Shown piece after piece: positions 1 through 5,802 of a stretch of 11,947 nt of DNA. The stretch comes from an uncultured Oscillospiraceae bacterium. GTDB lineage: Bacteria; Bacillota; Clostridia; Oscillospirales; Ruminococcaceae. The notes beneath the pieces were generated by a model that saw nothing but the letters and a program-made list of their open reading frames with translations, did no database searches and was not told the origin of the DNA. The first letter of the stretch is position 1; each line of letters starts with the position of its first letter. The translations under genes were made by a program, and so were the position numbers. The stretch covers positions 1 to 11,947 of the forward strand of contig USLH01000068.1 in NCBI GenBank assembly GCA_900555435.1, given 5' to 3'.

Positions 1-54
1 TATTACCTGCGCGGCCGCGTCGGTAAGGCTGCCAAGATCCGCGAGAAGCTGTAA
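1..54 (+). CDS. rplS: 50S ribosomal protein L19, C-terminal end (partial)
   Basis: The window opens in frame inside a gene whose last 17 codons give YYLRGRVGKAAKIREKL and then TAA. This matches the conserved C-terminal tail of ribosomal protein L19 (tyrosine-leucine-arginine, then a basic GKAAKIRE stretch), which sits at the 30S-50S interface. The 5' part lies outside the window. The call rests on this short tail, on the intrinsic terminator just after it, and on the neighbours: rplS directly upstream of lepB and ylqF/rbgA is a common order in Firmicutes. Confidence 0.85.
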   Translation, partial: YYLRGRVGKAAKIREKL

Positions 55-72
55 GGCAGATTCTTTGAGAAC

Positions 73-105
73 AAAAAAGCATGGCGTTTCCGCCATGCTT
101 TTTTT
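73..105 (+). terminator. Intrinsic terminator after rplS
   Basis: A GCATGGCG / CGCCATGC stem of 8 bp with a TTTC loop is flanked by an A-run on the left and seven T on the right, so the paired stem can extend to 14 bp. It lies 18 bases after the rplS stop codon. Its symmetry would let it work in both directions, but only the rplS transcript needs it here. Confidence 0.93.
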
Positions 106-106
106 G

Positions 107-134
107 TTGCCTTTTTCAAAAAGCGTGCTACAAT
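107..134 (+). promoter_or_regulatory. Probable SigA-type promoter for the lepB operon
   Basis: TTGCCT at 107-112 (-35-like) and TACAAT at 129-134 (-10-like, 5 of 6 to TATAAT) are 16 bases apart. A TG at 126-127 makes an extended -10. The promoter starts right at the end of the rplS terminator and would leave a leader of about 75 bases before lepB. That leader contains a small GCCGC-TGC-GCGGC hairpin (186-198). Position and consensus both fit; no direct evidence of a start site can be had from sequence. Confidence 0.65.
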
Positions 135-218
135 AATACATTAGAAAATCAGGCGCATTTTGCCGCAGAGAGAGACTGTTAGTCCGCCGCTGCGCGGCGC
201 TGGGTTCAGGAGACCGAA

Positions 219-839
219 ATGGACGAATTTGATCAGAAAATGGAGATCAGCGAGCAGCCGCAGGAGGAGATCGTGGAAAAGATCCCCGGACGCGACGTGT
301 ATGAGACGGTCTCGTCTCTCGTCTCGGCGCTGCTGGTCGTTGTGCTGGTGTTTACGTTTCTTGTGCGGCTGATGGGCGTTTCCGGCCCGTCAATGATCCC
401 GACGCTGCAGGACGGCGACCGGCTTCTCGTCGTCAACTCGCTGCTCTGCGGCGACTATCAGGTCGGCGATATCGTCATCGCGCGCAAGGAGACCTTTGAC
501 TCGAAGCCCATCGTCAAGCGCGTCATCGCCACCGCGGGCCAGACCGTGGACATCGACTTTAACTTGGGTCAGGTCTATGTGGACGGCGAGCTTCTGGACG
601 AGGACTACATCAACGACTACACCTATCGCGAAGAGGGCACCGTGTTCCCGCTTACCGTGCCGGAGGGCGAAGTCTTCCTTATGGGCGACAACCGCAACCA
701 TTCGAACGACAGCCGCGATTCCTCGCTCGGCACGGTGGACACGCGCCTTCTGATCGGCAAGGCGGTGTTCCTCGTCTTCCCGGGACGCGACTATCTGACC
801 GAGCAGCGCGAGTTTGGCCGCATCGGCCTTTTGCAGTAA
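219..839 (+). CDS. lepB: Signal peptidase I (type I, family S26)
   Basis: This membrane serine protease cleaves signal peptides from exported proteins at the outer face of the cytoplasmic membrane. The 206-residue protein has a short acidic cytoplasmic N-terminus, one membrane helix (about residues 31-50), then the catalytic domain. SGPSMIPTL carries the nucleophile Ser58; IVKRVIA carries the general base Lys100; GDNRNHSNDSRD (156-167) is the conserved box after the Lys. The length is normal for a Gram-positive enzyme with a single N-terminal anchor. The start is set by AGGAG at 208-212, 6 bases upstream of the ATG. It is the first gene of the operon, 14 bases before rbgA. Its codon choice (Ser TCG, Pro CCG, Arg CGC) differs visibly from the genes that follow. 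Confidence 0.96.
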   Translation: MDEFDQKMEISEQPQEEIVEKIPGRDVYETVSSLVSALLVVVLVFTFLVRLMGVSGPSMIPTLQDGDRLLVVNSLLCGDYQVGDIVIARKETFDSKPIVKRVIATAGQTVDIDFNLGQVYVDGELLDEDYINDYTYREEGTVFPLTVPEGEVFLMGDNRNHSNDSRDSSLGTVDTRLLIGKAVFLVFPGRDYLTEQREFGRIGLLQ

Positions 840-853
840 AGGGGGACGAGCAA

Positions 854-1738
854 ATGCAGTTGGATTCTCTGAGCTGGTTTCCGGGGCACATGACCAAGAC
901 CCGCCGCATGATCGAAGCAAACGTCAGGCTGGTGGATCTGGTGGTGGAGATCACCGACGCCCGGATCCCGCAAAGCTCCCGGAATCCGGAGCTTCCCAAG
1001 TGGATCGGGCAGAAAAAACGCCTTATCGTTCTCAATAAATGCGACGCCGCCGATCCGAAGATCACCGCTCGCTGGATCGTCTGGTACCAGAACCAGGGGA
1101 TCCCCGCCATTGCGGTGGACGCAAAATCCGGCAAGGGAATGGAGAAATTTCTCCCCACCGTCCGGGAGGTGCTTTCCGAGGAGATCGCCCGCCGGGATCT
1201 GCGAGGGATGGCCGGACGTCCCCTGCGGATGATGGTAGTAGGGATCCCCAATGTGGGGAAATCCTCCTTCATCAACCGCTCCGCCAACCAGCGCCGGGCA
1301 AAGGTGGAAGACCGCCCCGGCGTGACTGTCGGAAAACAGTGGGTCACCGTGGCAAGGGACGTGGAGCTTTTAGATACCCCCGGCGTCCTCTGGCCCAAAT
1401 TCGAGGATCCGGCTGTCGGCGAACGGCTGGCGTTCACGGGGGCTGTGAAGGATCAGGTGGTGGACGTGGAACTGCTGGCGATCCGGCTGCTTGCCTGGCT
1501 CCACGAGGAATATCCCCAGCTTCTGCAGGAACGCTACAAGCTGACCCCCGCCGATACGGAGGGAAAGGAAGACTACGAGCTTCTGGAACTGGTCGGCCGG
1601 AAACGGGGGATGCTCATAAGCGGCGGGGAGATCGACACCCTCCGGGCTGCAACTGCCGTTCTTGATGAGTACCGGGGTGGAAAGCTTGGAAAGCTCTCGC
1701 TGGAAGCCCCTCCGGACGGGAAGGAGGCGGAGACGTGA
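854..1738 (+). CDS. rbgA: Ribosome biogenesis GTPase RbgA/YlqF
   Basis: A cytoplasmic GTPase needed late in 50S subunit assembly in Firmicutes. The 294-residue protein has the circularly permuted G-motif order typical of the YlqF/YawG family: G4 NKCD (61-64) and G5-like DAKSGKG (89-95) come before G1 GIPNVGKS (130-137), G2-like RPGVT (154-158) and G3 DTPG (174-177). The N-terminal WFPGHM motif is also diagnostic. The C-terminal helical region (from about 200) is the RNA-binding ANTAR-like part in known homologues. A purine-rich GGGGGACGAG sits just before the ATG. The last codons overlap the GTG start of the next gene, which suggests translational coupling. The length is close to the usual 280-290 residues. 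Confidence 0.95.
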   Translation: MQLDSLSWFPGHMTKTRRMIEANVRLVDLVVEITDARIPQSSRNPELPKWIGQKKRLIVLNKCDAADPKITARWIVWYQNQGIPAIAVDAKSGKGMEKFLPTVREVLSEEIARRDLRGMAGRPLRMMVVGIPNVGKSSFINRSANQRRAKVEDRPGVTVGKQWVTVARDVELLDTPGVLWPKFEDPAVGERLAFTGAVKDQVVDVELLAIRLLAWLHEEYPQLLQERYKLTPADTEGKEDYELLELVGRKRGMLISGGEIDTLRAATAVLDEYRGGKLGKLSLEAPPDGKEAET

Positions 1739-2700
1739 CCCTTTACGAGTACGACCGCTCCCTGCAGCTGCCGCTCTTCTGTGGGGTGGACGAAGCGGGG
1801 CGGGGGCCTTTGGCCGGGGACGTGTATGCGGCGGCAGTGATCCTGCCGCTGGATGCGGAGATTCCCGGGATCAACGACTCCAAAAAGCTGTCGGAAAAGA
1901 AGCGGGACGCCCTCTATGATCTCATTACGGAGCAGGCGGTGGCCTGGGCCGTAGGCGTGGCGACCGTAGAGGAGATCGAGAAGATCAACATTCTGCAGGC
2001 CGCCATGCTGGCGATGAAGCGGGCGGTGGACGCCCTTCCGGTGAAGCCCTCGCTGGCTTTGGTGGACGGGAACAAAAATCCGCAGCTTTCCGTTCCCTCC
2101 CGATGCCTTGTCCACGGCGACGCCACCTCCGCATCCATTGCGGCGGCGTCCATTGTGGCGAAGGTCACCCGGGACCGGTACATGGAGGAGATGGATCGGG
2201 TCTATCCCGGCTATCTTTTCGCAAAGCACAAAGGATACGGCAGCAAGGCGCACTACGCCTGCATTGATGAGCTGGGTCCGTCCCCCATCCATCGGATGTC
2301 GTTTCTGAAAAAATACTACGCTAAGAAGGAAGAGGCACCCCACTCCGACGGGAACAGGGGGGAGGCGGCCGCTTCCCAGCGGCTGGCAGAGCAGGGGTAT
2401 CAGATCCTGGACGCCAACTGGCGCTGCCCCTATGGAGAGATCGACCTGATCGCCCGGGACGGGGATCAGCTGGTCTTCTGTGAGGTGAAGACCCGGACAG
2501 AAGACGGGATCGGCACCCCCGGTGAGGCGGTGAGCCTCTCCAAACAGAAAAAGCTGACAGCGGCGGCGCTTTCCTATCTTTCGGAACACCCTTCGGGGCT
2601 GCAGCCCCGGTTTGACGTGGTGGAAGTTACCTTATCGGGCGGAAACGGGGCGGTTCTCTCGGTGGAGCACCTGAAGAACGCTTTTTCCGCCCAGCAATGA
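1735..2700 (+). CDS. rnhB: RNase HII fused to a YraN/UPF0102 nuclease-fold domain
   Basis: A single 321-residue reading frame. Residues 1 to about 197 are ribonuclease HII, which cuts RNA in RNA-DNA hybrids and removes single ribonucleotides: GVDEAGRGPLAG with acidic residues D19 and E20, VDG with D111, and HGDA with D129 give the complete catalytic set. Residues from about 207 form a UPF0102/YraN domain of the restriction-endonuclease-like fold: RGEAAASQRL, ANWRCPYGEIDLIA (E235, D237) and FCEVKTR (E250, K252). The linker (about 196-207) is only KKEEAPHSDGNR. There is no stop or start codon between the domains. In most Firmicutes rnhB and yraN are separate neighbours, so this looks like fusion of adjacent genes. 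The GTG start overlaps the rbgA stop and has GGAGG at 1723-1727, 7 bases upstream. YraN function is poorly known. Confidence 0.94.
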   Translation: MTLYEYDRSLQLPLFCGVDEAGRGPLAGDVYAAAVILPLDAEIPGINDSKKLSEKKRDALYDLITEQAVAWAVGVATVEEIEKINILQAAMLAMKRAVDALPVKPSLALVDGNKNPQLSVPSRCLVHGDATSASIAAASIVAKVTRDRYMEEMDRVYPGYLFAKHKGYGSKAHYACIDELGPSPIHRMSFLKKYYAKKEEAPHSDGNRGEAAASQRLAEQGYQILDANWRCPYGEIDLIARDGDQLVFCEVKTRTEDGIGTPGEAVSLSKQKKLTAAALSYLSEHPSGLQPRFDVVEVTLSGGNGAVLSVEHLKNAFSAQQ

Positions 2701-2714
2701 ATGGAGGCAACCGT

Positions 2715-3614
2715 ATGCGGCATTTTGACCTGCACTGCGATACCCTGAGCCGCTGCGCAGCGGAGAAGGCTTCGCTCGTGGACAACGGATTTGACGTTTC
2801 CCTTGAAAAGGGGCAGATCTTCGACTGCTGGGTTCAGGCATTTGCGGCGTTCATCAATGATGACCTGCGTGGGGCGAAAGCCTATCACGCCTTTCAGGCT
2901 CAGGCAGCCGTCCTTCAGAAGGCCGTCGAAGCCGGGAAGGCTGTCTCTTACGATCCGGACAATCTGAGAGAGGGCGTCTGCAACGCTATGCTGACGGTGG
3001 AAAACGGGGCGGCTCTGGGCGGAAAGCTGGAGCGGATCCGGGAGTTCGCCGAGATGGGCGTCCGGGTGTTCTCACTGGTCTGGAACGGGGAAAACGAATT
3101 GGCCGGCGGCGTCCAGAGCGAGTCGGGGCTGACGGAACTTGGAAAAGCGGCGGTGAAGGAGCTGGAGAAAAACCGGATCGTCATCGACGTTTCCCATTTG
3201 AATACGTTAGGCTTCTGGGATCTCTGCGAGATCGCCGAACGCCCCTTTCTTGCCACCCATTCCAACTGCTTTGAGATCTGCCCCCACAAGCGGAATCTGG
3301 ACGATTTGCAGATTCGGGAGATCATCCGCCGGAAAGGGCTCATCGGCATCAACTTCTACCCCATTTTCATCAACGGGGAAAGCGATGCTTCTTTCCAGGA
3401 GATCCGCCGCCACATCCGGCACATCCTCTCTTTGGGAGGCGAAGACGTGATCGCTGTAGGCAGCGATTTCGACGGAGCCGCCATGCCTTCCCGTTTAGAC
3501 GGGATCGGGAAGATCCCCGGCTGGCAGGAGAACCTCGTGAAACACTTCGGGCCGGAGCTGGCCGACAAGATCGTCTTCGGCAACGCCCAGCGCTTCTTCA
3601 AAGAAAACCGGTAA
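2715..3614 (+). CDS. Membrane-dipeptidase family (M19) peptidase
   Basis: A zinc-dependent dipeptidase of the renal-dipeptidase family (TIM-barrel amidohydrolase fold), 299 residues. Visible metal-site residues are HCD near the start (H7, D9), VENG (E96), DVSHLN (H161) and THSN (H182), followed by RNLDD (194-198) and GSDFDG (249-254), which carries the conserved acid. The bacterial members act on dipeptides, some of them D-amino-acid containing; the substrate here is unknown. I chose the ATG at 2715 because GGAGG (2703-2707) lies 7 bases upstream and the protein then begins MRHFDLHCDT, as family members do. An in-frame ATG at 2697 overlapping the rnhB stop has no ribosome binding site. No signal peptide is visible, so it is probably cytoplasmic. 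Confidence 0.92.
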   Translation: MRHFDLHCDTLSRCAAEKASLVDNGFDVSLEKGQIFDCWVQAFAAFINDDLRGAKAYHAFQAQAAVLQKAVEAGKAVSYDPDNLREGVCNAMLTVENGAALGGKLERIREFAEMGVRVFSLVWNGENELAGGVQSESGLTELGKAAVKELEKNRIVIDVSHLNTLGFWDLCEIAERPFLATHSNCFEICPHKRNLDDLQIREIIRRKGLIGINFYPIFINGESDASFQEIRRHIRHILSLGGEDVIAVGSDFDGAAMPSRLDGIGKIPGWQENLVKHFGPELADKIVFGNAQRFFKENR

Positions 3615-3634
3615 CGGCCGGGGAGGGGATCGTT

Positions 3635-3748
3635 ATTACCAACTGGATCGTTTTATTTTTCATGCTTCTGGCCATTTATGCAAGCAATCGGAACGCCCGG
3701 CTGCTCCGCAATCGGATCCAGAAGCGCAGACAAGGGAGGAAACGAGAT
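3635..3748 (+). other. In-frame membrane-helix-coding extension upstream of the small protein
   Basis: The frame of the next gene stays open upstream and encodes ITNWIVLFFMLLAIYAS, a convincing hydrophobic helix, then a strongly basic stretch (RNARLLRNRIQKRRQGRKR). That is the pattern of an N-terminal membrane anchor with a cytoplasmic positive flank. No ATG, GTG or TTG precedes the helix in this frame after the dipeptidase stop or in the last 50 bases before it. GGGGAGGGG (3620-3628) is well placed, with its GGAGG core 8 bases before an ATT codon at 3635. An ATG at 3662 lies inside the helix and has no ribosome binding site. Either a rare ATT start is used, or a normal start was lost or misread. 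Confidence 0.5.
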
Positions 3749-3946
3749 ATGCCTACAGAACTGATGAAGGACTTTATCGATAAAGTCTGCTCCATCACGC
3801 TGCTCAATGAACTTTCCGGCATCACCGGCCGGATCGCTGCTGTAGAGGGCAACTGGATCAAGGTGGAGGAAAAGAACCGGGTTCGCCTGATCAACGGCGA
3901 CATGATCCGGGACATCGCTATCCTTCCGGAAAAGTATCAGAAATAA
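3749..3946 (+). CDS. Small conserved-looking protein, possible Sm/SH3-like barrel
   Basis: I do not recognise a named family with certainty. From the ATG at 3749, which has AAGGGAGGA (3732-3740) at good spacing, the product is 65 residues: a short amphipathic N-terminus (MPTELMKDFIDKVCSI), then alternating beta-like segments (ITGRIAAVEGNWIKVEE, RVRLINGDMIRDIAIL). The pattern GxIxxVEGNWIKV...LINxDxI resembles the small Sm- or SH3-like barrels found in many Clostridia. The same frame is open upstream through a membrane-helix-coding stretch, so a longer membrane-anchored form (about 103 residues from ATT 3635) is possible, with the ATG form as a soluble isoform. It lies between the dipeptidase and thrC in the same operon and ends 36 bases before thrC. 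Confidence 0.7.
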   Translation: MPTELMKDFIDKVCSITLLNELSGITGRIAAVEGNWIKVEEKNRVRLINGDMIRDIAILPEKYQK

Positions 3947-3964
3947 ATCTTGTAATAAATCTTG
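3942..3964 (+). repeat. 11-bp tandem direct repeat between the small gene and thrC
   Basis: AATAAATCTTG occurs at 3942-3952 and again at 3954-3964, a 12-base period. The first copy contains the TAA stop of the small gene. It looks like a simple duplication in the short spacer; no function is apparent. Confidence 0.75.
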
Positions 3965-3982
3965 CGCCAAAGGGGAAACACT

Positions 3983-5473
3983 ATGTATTACAACAGCACC
4001 CGAGACAACTCCTGCCGTGTCACCGCAGCACAGGCCATCTCCCGAGGAATCTCCTCCGAAGGCGGACTGTTCGTTCCGGAAGCGTTTCCGCAGCTTTCCA
4101 TGGACGAGCTGCAGGGTCTGGTGGGAAAAAGCTACAACGAGAAGGCGAAAGCCGTCCTTTCGAAGTTCCTGACGGATTTTTCCGCCGAGGAGCTGGCAAA
4201 CTGCGTGGATTGCGCCTACACCACCGAAAAATTCGACAGCGGGAACATTTCCGAGATCGCAAAGGTAGGGGAGCACGCCTATCTTCTGGAGCTGTGGCAT
4301 GGGCCGACCTGTGCGTTCAAGGATATGGCGCTGCAGCTGCTGCCCCATTTGCTGACGGTTTCGGCGGAAAAGACCGTTCCCGGAAAGGAGATTGTGGTGC
4401 TGGTGGCTACCTCCGGCGACACCGGAAAGGCGGCGCTGGAAGGCTTCAAGGACGTTTCCGGCACCAAGATGCTGGTGTTCTATCCCGTCCACGGCGTCAG
4501 CAATATGCAGAAGCTCCAAATGACCACTCAGGAAGGCGGAAACGTTGCCGTCTGCGCCATCGAGGGCAACTTTGACGATGCTCAGAGCGGGGTGAAGAAG
4601 ATCTTCACCGACCCCGACGTCCTCAAAGAGCTGGAAAAGAACGGCCAGATGTTCTCTTCCGCCAACTCCATCAACTGGGGCCGGCTGGTGCCCCAGATCG
4701 TTTACTACATCGCCGCTTACACCTCCCTTGTGGAACAGGGCGAGATCTCCTTGGGCGAGCAGGTGAATGTGGTCGTCCCCACCGGCAACTTCGGAAATAT
4801 CTTAGCGGCTTATTATGCAAAAGGCATGGGACTGCCTGTCGGCAAGCTGATTTGCGCCTCCAACCGGAACAAGGTGCTTACCGATTTTCTCCGCACCGGC
4901 GTTTATGACAAGAACCGGGAGTTCCACACGACCCCTTCCCCCTCTATGGACATCCTCATTTCCTCCAACTTGGAGCGGCTGCTTTACGACCTCTGCGGGA
5001 AGGATGACGCCCAGATCCGGGAGTGGTTCTCCGCTCTGGCGAAAGAAGGGCGTTACTCCGTTACTCCGGAGGTGCTCTCGAAGCTCCGTGCCGGGTTCTA
5101 CGGCGGTTACTGCACCGACGAGGAGACCCTGTCCACCATCGGAAAGGTCTTCCGGGAGTACGGCTATTTGTCCGACACCCACACGGCGGTGGGATTGAAG
5201 GTTTATGAGGACTATGTACAGGTTACCGGCGATACGGCAAAGACCATCATCGCTTCCACGGCGTCGCCTTATAAATTCACTGGAAGCGTCCTGAAGGCCA
5301 TCACCAAGGATCCGATCCCCGAGGACGATTTTACTCAGGTGGAGCTGCTGGCGAAGTTGTCCGGGACCACGCCGCCTGCTTCCCTGCTTGCTTTGAAGGA
5401 CAAGAAAGTCCGGTTCACGGGCAGCGTCCAAAAAGAAGAAATGGTGGAGCAGGTGCTCCGGATGCTCCGCTGA
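3983..5473 (+). CDS. thrC: Threonine synthase
   Basis: A PLP enzyme converting O-phosphohomoserine to threonine, the last step of threonine synthesis. The 496-residue protein belongs to the longer threonine synthase class with an N-terminal lid domain (YYNSTRDNS, then ISRGISSEGGLFVPE at 20-34). HGPTCAFKD places the PLP-binding lysine at K113; ATSGDTGKA (142-150) and VPTGNFGN (265-272) are the conserved substrate and phosphate-binding loops; SSANSINWGRL (225-235) is also typical. I chose the ATG at 3983: AAGGGG (3969-3974) lies 8 bases upstream and the protein begins MYYNSTRD. A TTG at 3962 in the same frame would add seven residues but has no ribosome binding site. No other threonine gene is in the window; the upstream genes are unrelated. 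Confidence 0.96.
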   Translation: MYYNSTRDNSCRVTAAQAISRGISSEGGLFVPEAFPQLSMDELQGLVGKSYNEKAKAVLSKFLTDFSAEELANCVDCAYTTEKFDSGNISEIAKVGEHAYLLELWHGPTCAFKDMALQLLPHLLTVSAEKTVPGKEIVVLVATSGDTGKAALEGFKDVSGTKMLVFYPVHGVSNMQKLQMTTQEGGNVAVCAIEGNFDDAQSGVKKIFTDPDVLKELEKNGQMFSSANSINWGRLVPQIVYYIAAYTSLVEQGEISLGEQVNVVVPTGNFGNILAAYYAKGMGLPVGKLICASNRNKVLTDFLRTGVYDKNREFHTTPSPSMDILISSNLERLLYDLCGKDDAQIREWFSALAKEGRYSVTPEVLSKLRAGFYGGYCTDEETLSTIGKVFREYGYLSDTHTAVGLKVYEDYVQVTGDTAKTIIASTASPYKFTGSVLKAITKDPIPEDDFTQVELLAKLSGTTPPASLLALKDKKVRFTGSVQKEEMVEQVLRMLR

Positions 5474-5513
5474 AAAAACGCAGAACGGGCAGGGGATCTT
5501 CTCCTCTGCCCGT
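5473..5513 (-). terminator. Terminator for the minus-strand DUF1540 gene
   Basis: ACGGGCAGGGGA (5485-5496) pairs with 5502-5513 in a 12-bp stem with one G-T pair and a 5-base loop. Read on the minus strand, the stem is followed after six bases by six T (5478-5473), so it fits the DUF1540 gene that ends at 5523. On the plus strand the stem follows the thrC stop by 11 bases but has no T-run after it, so it should stop thrC transcripts poorly. Confidence 0.7.
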
Positions 5514-5522
5514 AATGTGTCG

Positions 5523-5681
5523 CTACTTCTGAGACTGGAAGCTCTGACAGACCGTGTCGGAGCAGCAGTGTGCGGAATGGGGCCCGATCTTGATGTCCTT
5601 TGCGGTGCAGCAGCACTCCTGATCGTTGTGGATGCAGTTGCATACGTCGCAGCGGACGCAGGGTTCATGGCTTTTTTCCAA
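5523..5681 (-). CDS. DUF1540 domain protein, small and cysteine-rich
   Basis: A 52-residue protein with ten cysteines (C8, C11, C14, C16, C23-25, C39, C40, C45). The pattern CVRCDVCNCIHN, then CTAKDIKIG, then TVCQSF is the DUF1540 signature (CxVxxCxxN...CxAxxIxVG...TxCxSF). The family is common in Clostridia and Bacilli. Its function is unknown, and metal binding is a likely inference from the cysteines. The start is TTG at 5681: AGAGGAGG (minus strand, 5697-5690) lies 8 bases upstream, and an in-frame TGA just before the ribosome binding site rules out a longer form. No ATG is available before the first conserved cysteine. It faces thrC and has its own terminator (5473-5513). Confidence 0.88.
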   Translation of the reverse strand: MEKSHEPCVRCDVCNCIHNDQECCCTAKDIKIGPHSAHCCSDTVCQSFQSQK

Positions 5682-5723
5682 GGAAGGTTCCTCCTCTCAG
5701 GCGCAGACGTTTTTCGGAAGATG

Positions 5724-5750
5724 GCCGGAGTTTGTTCCGGCTTCTTTATT
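5724..5750 (+). terminator. Terminator-like hairpin upstream of the phosphoesterase gene
   Basis: GCCGGAG (5724-5730), loop TTTG, TTCCGGC (5735-5741), then TTCTTTATT. The stem is 7 bp including one G-T pair, followed by a T-rich tail on the plus strand. Flanking GCGCAG (5701-5706) and CTGCGC (5751-5756) can pair outside it. It is the first plausible plus-strand stop signal after thrC, so thrC transcripts may end here after crossing the DUF1540 gene in antisense. It could instead be a leader structure of the next gene. Confidence 0.5.
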
Positions 5751-5802
5751 CTGCGCAGCGGGAGGAGAAGTATGATTGGAAATTTCTGACAAAAGGGGAA
5801 TT

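Noticed and set aside
679..1437. Minus-strand 252-codon frame opposite lepB and rbgA
   Set aside because: Both plus-strand genes have all their catalytic motifs. The minus frame has the Arg/Ser-rich composition of an antisense shadow.
3615..3982. T-box or amino-acid leader upstream of thrC
   Set aside because: The space is mostly coding. There is no T-box sequence, no run of threonine codons and no terminator/antiterminator pair.
3653..4519. Minus-strand 288-codon frame
   Set aside because: Antisense to the small gene and the first third of thrC. It is a by-product of GC-rich codon structure with no recognisable motifs.
4802..5668. Minus-strand 288-codon frame
   Set aside because: It runs antisense to thrC and in a different frame of DUF1540. 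The thrC motifs are complete on the plus strand, and the minus-strand translation shows no family features.
5517..5789. Plus-strand 90-codon frame between thrC and the phosphoesterase
   Set aside because: It is the complement of the DUF1540 gene, has no ribosome binding site, and its hydrophobic look comes from antisense cysteine and aspartate codons.
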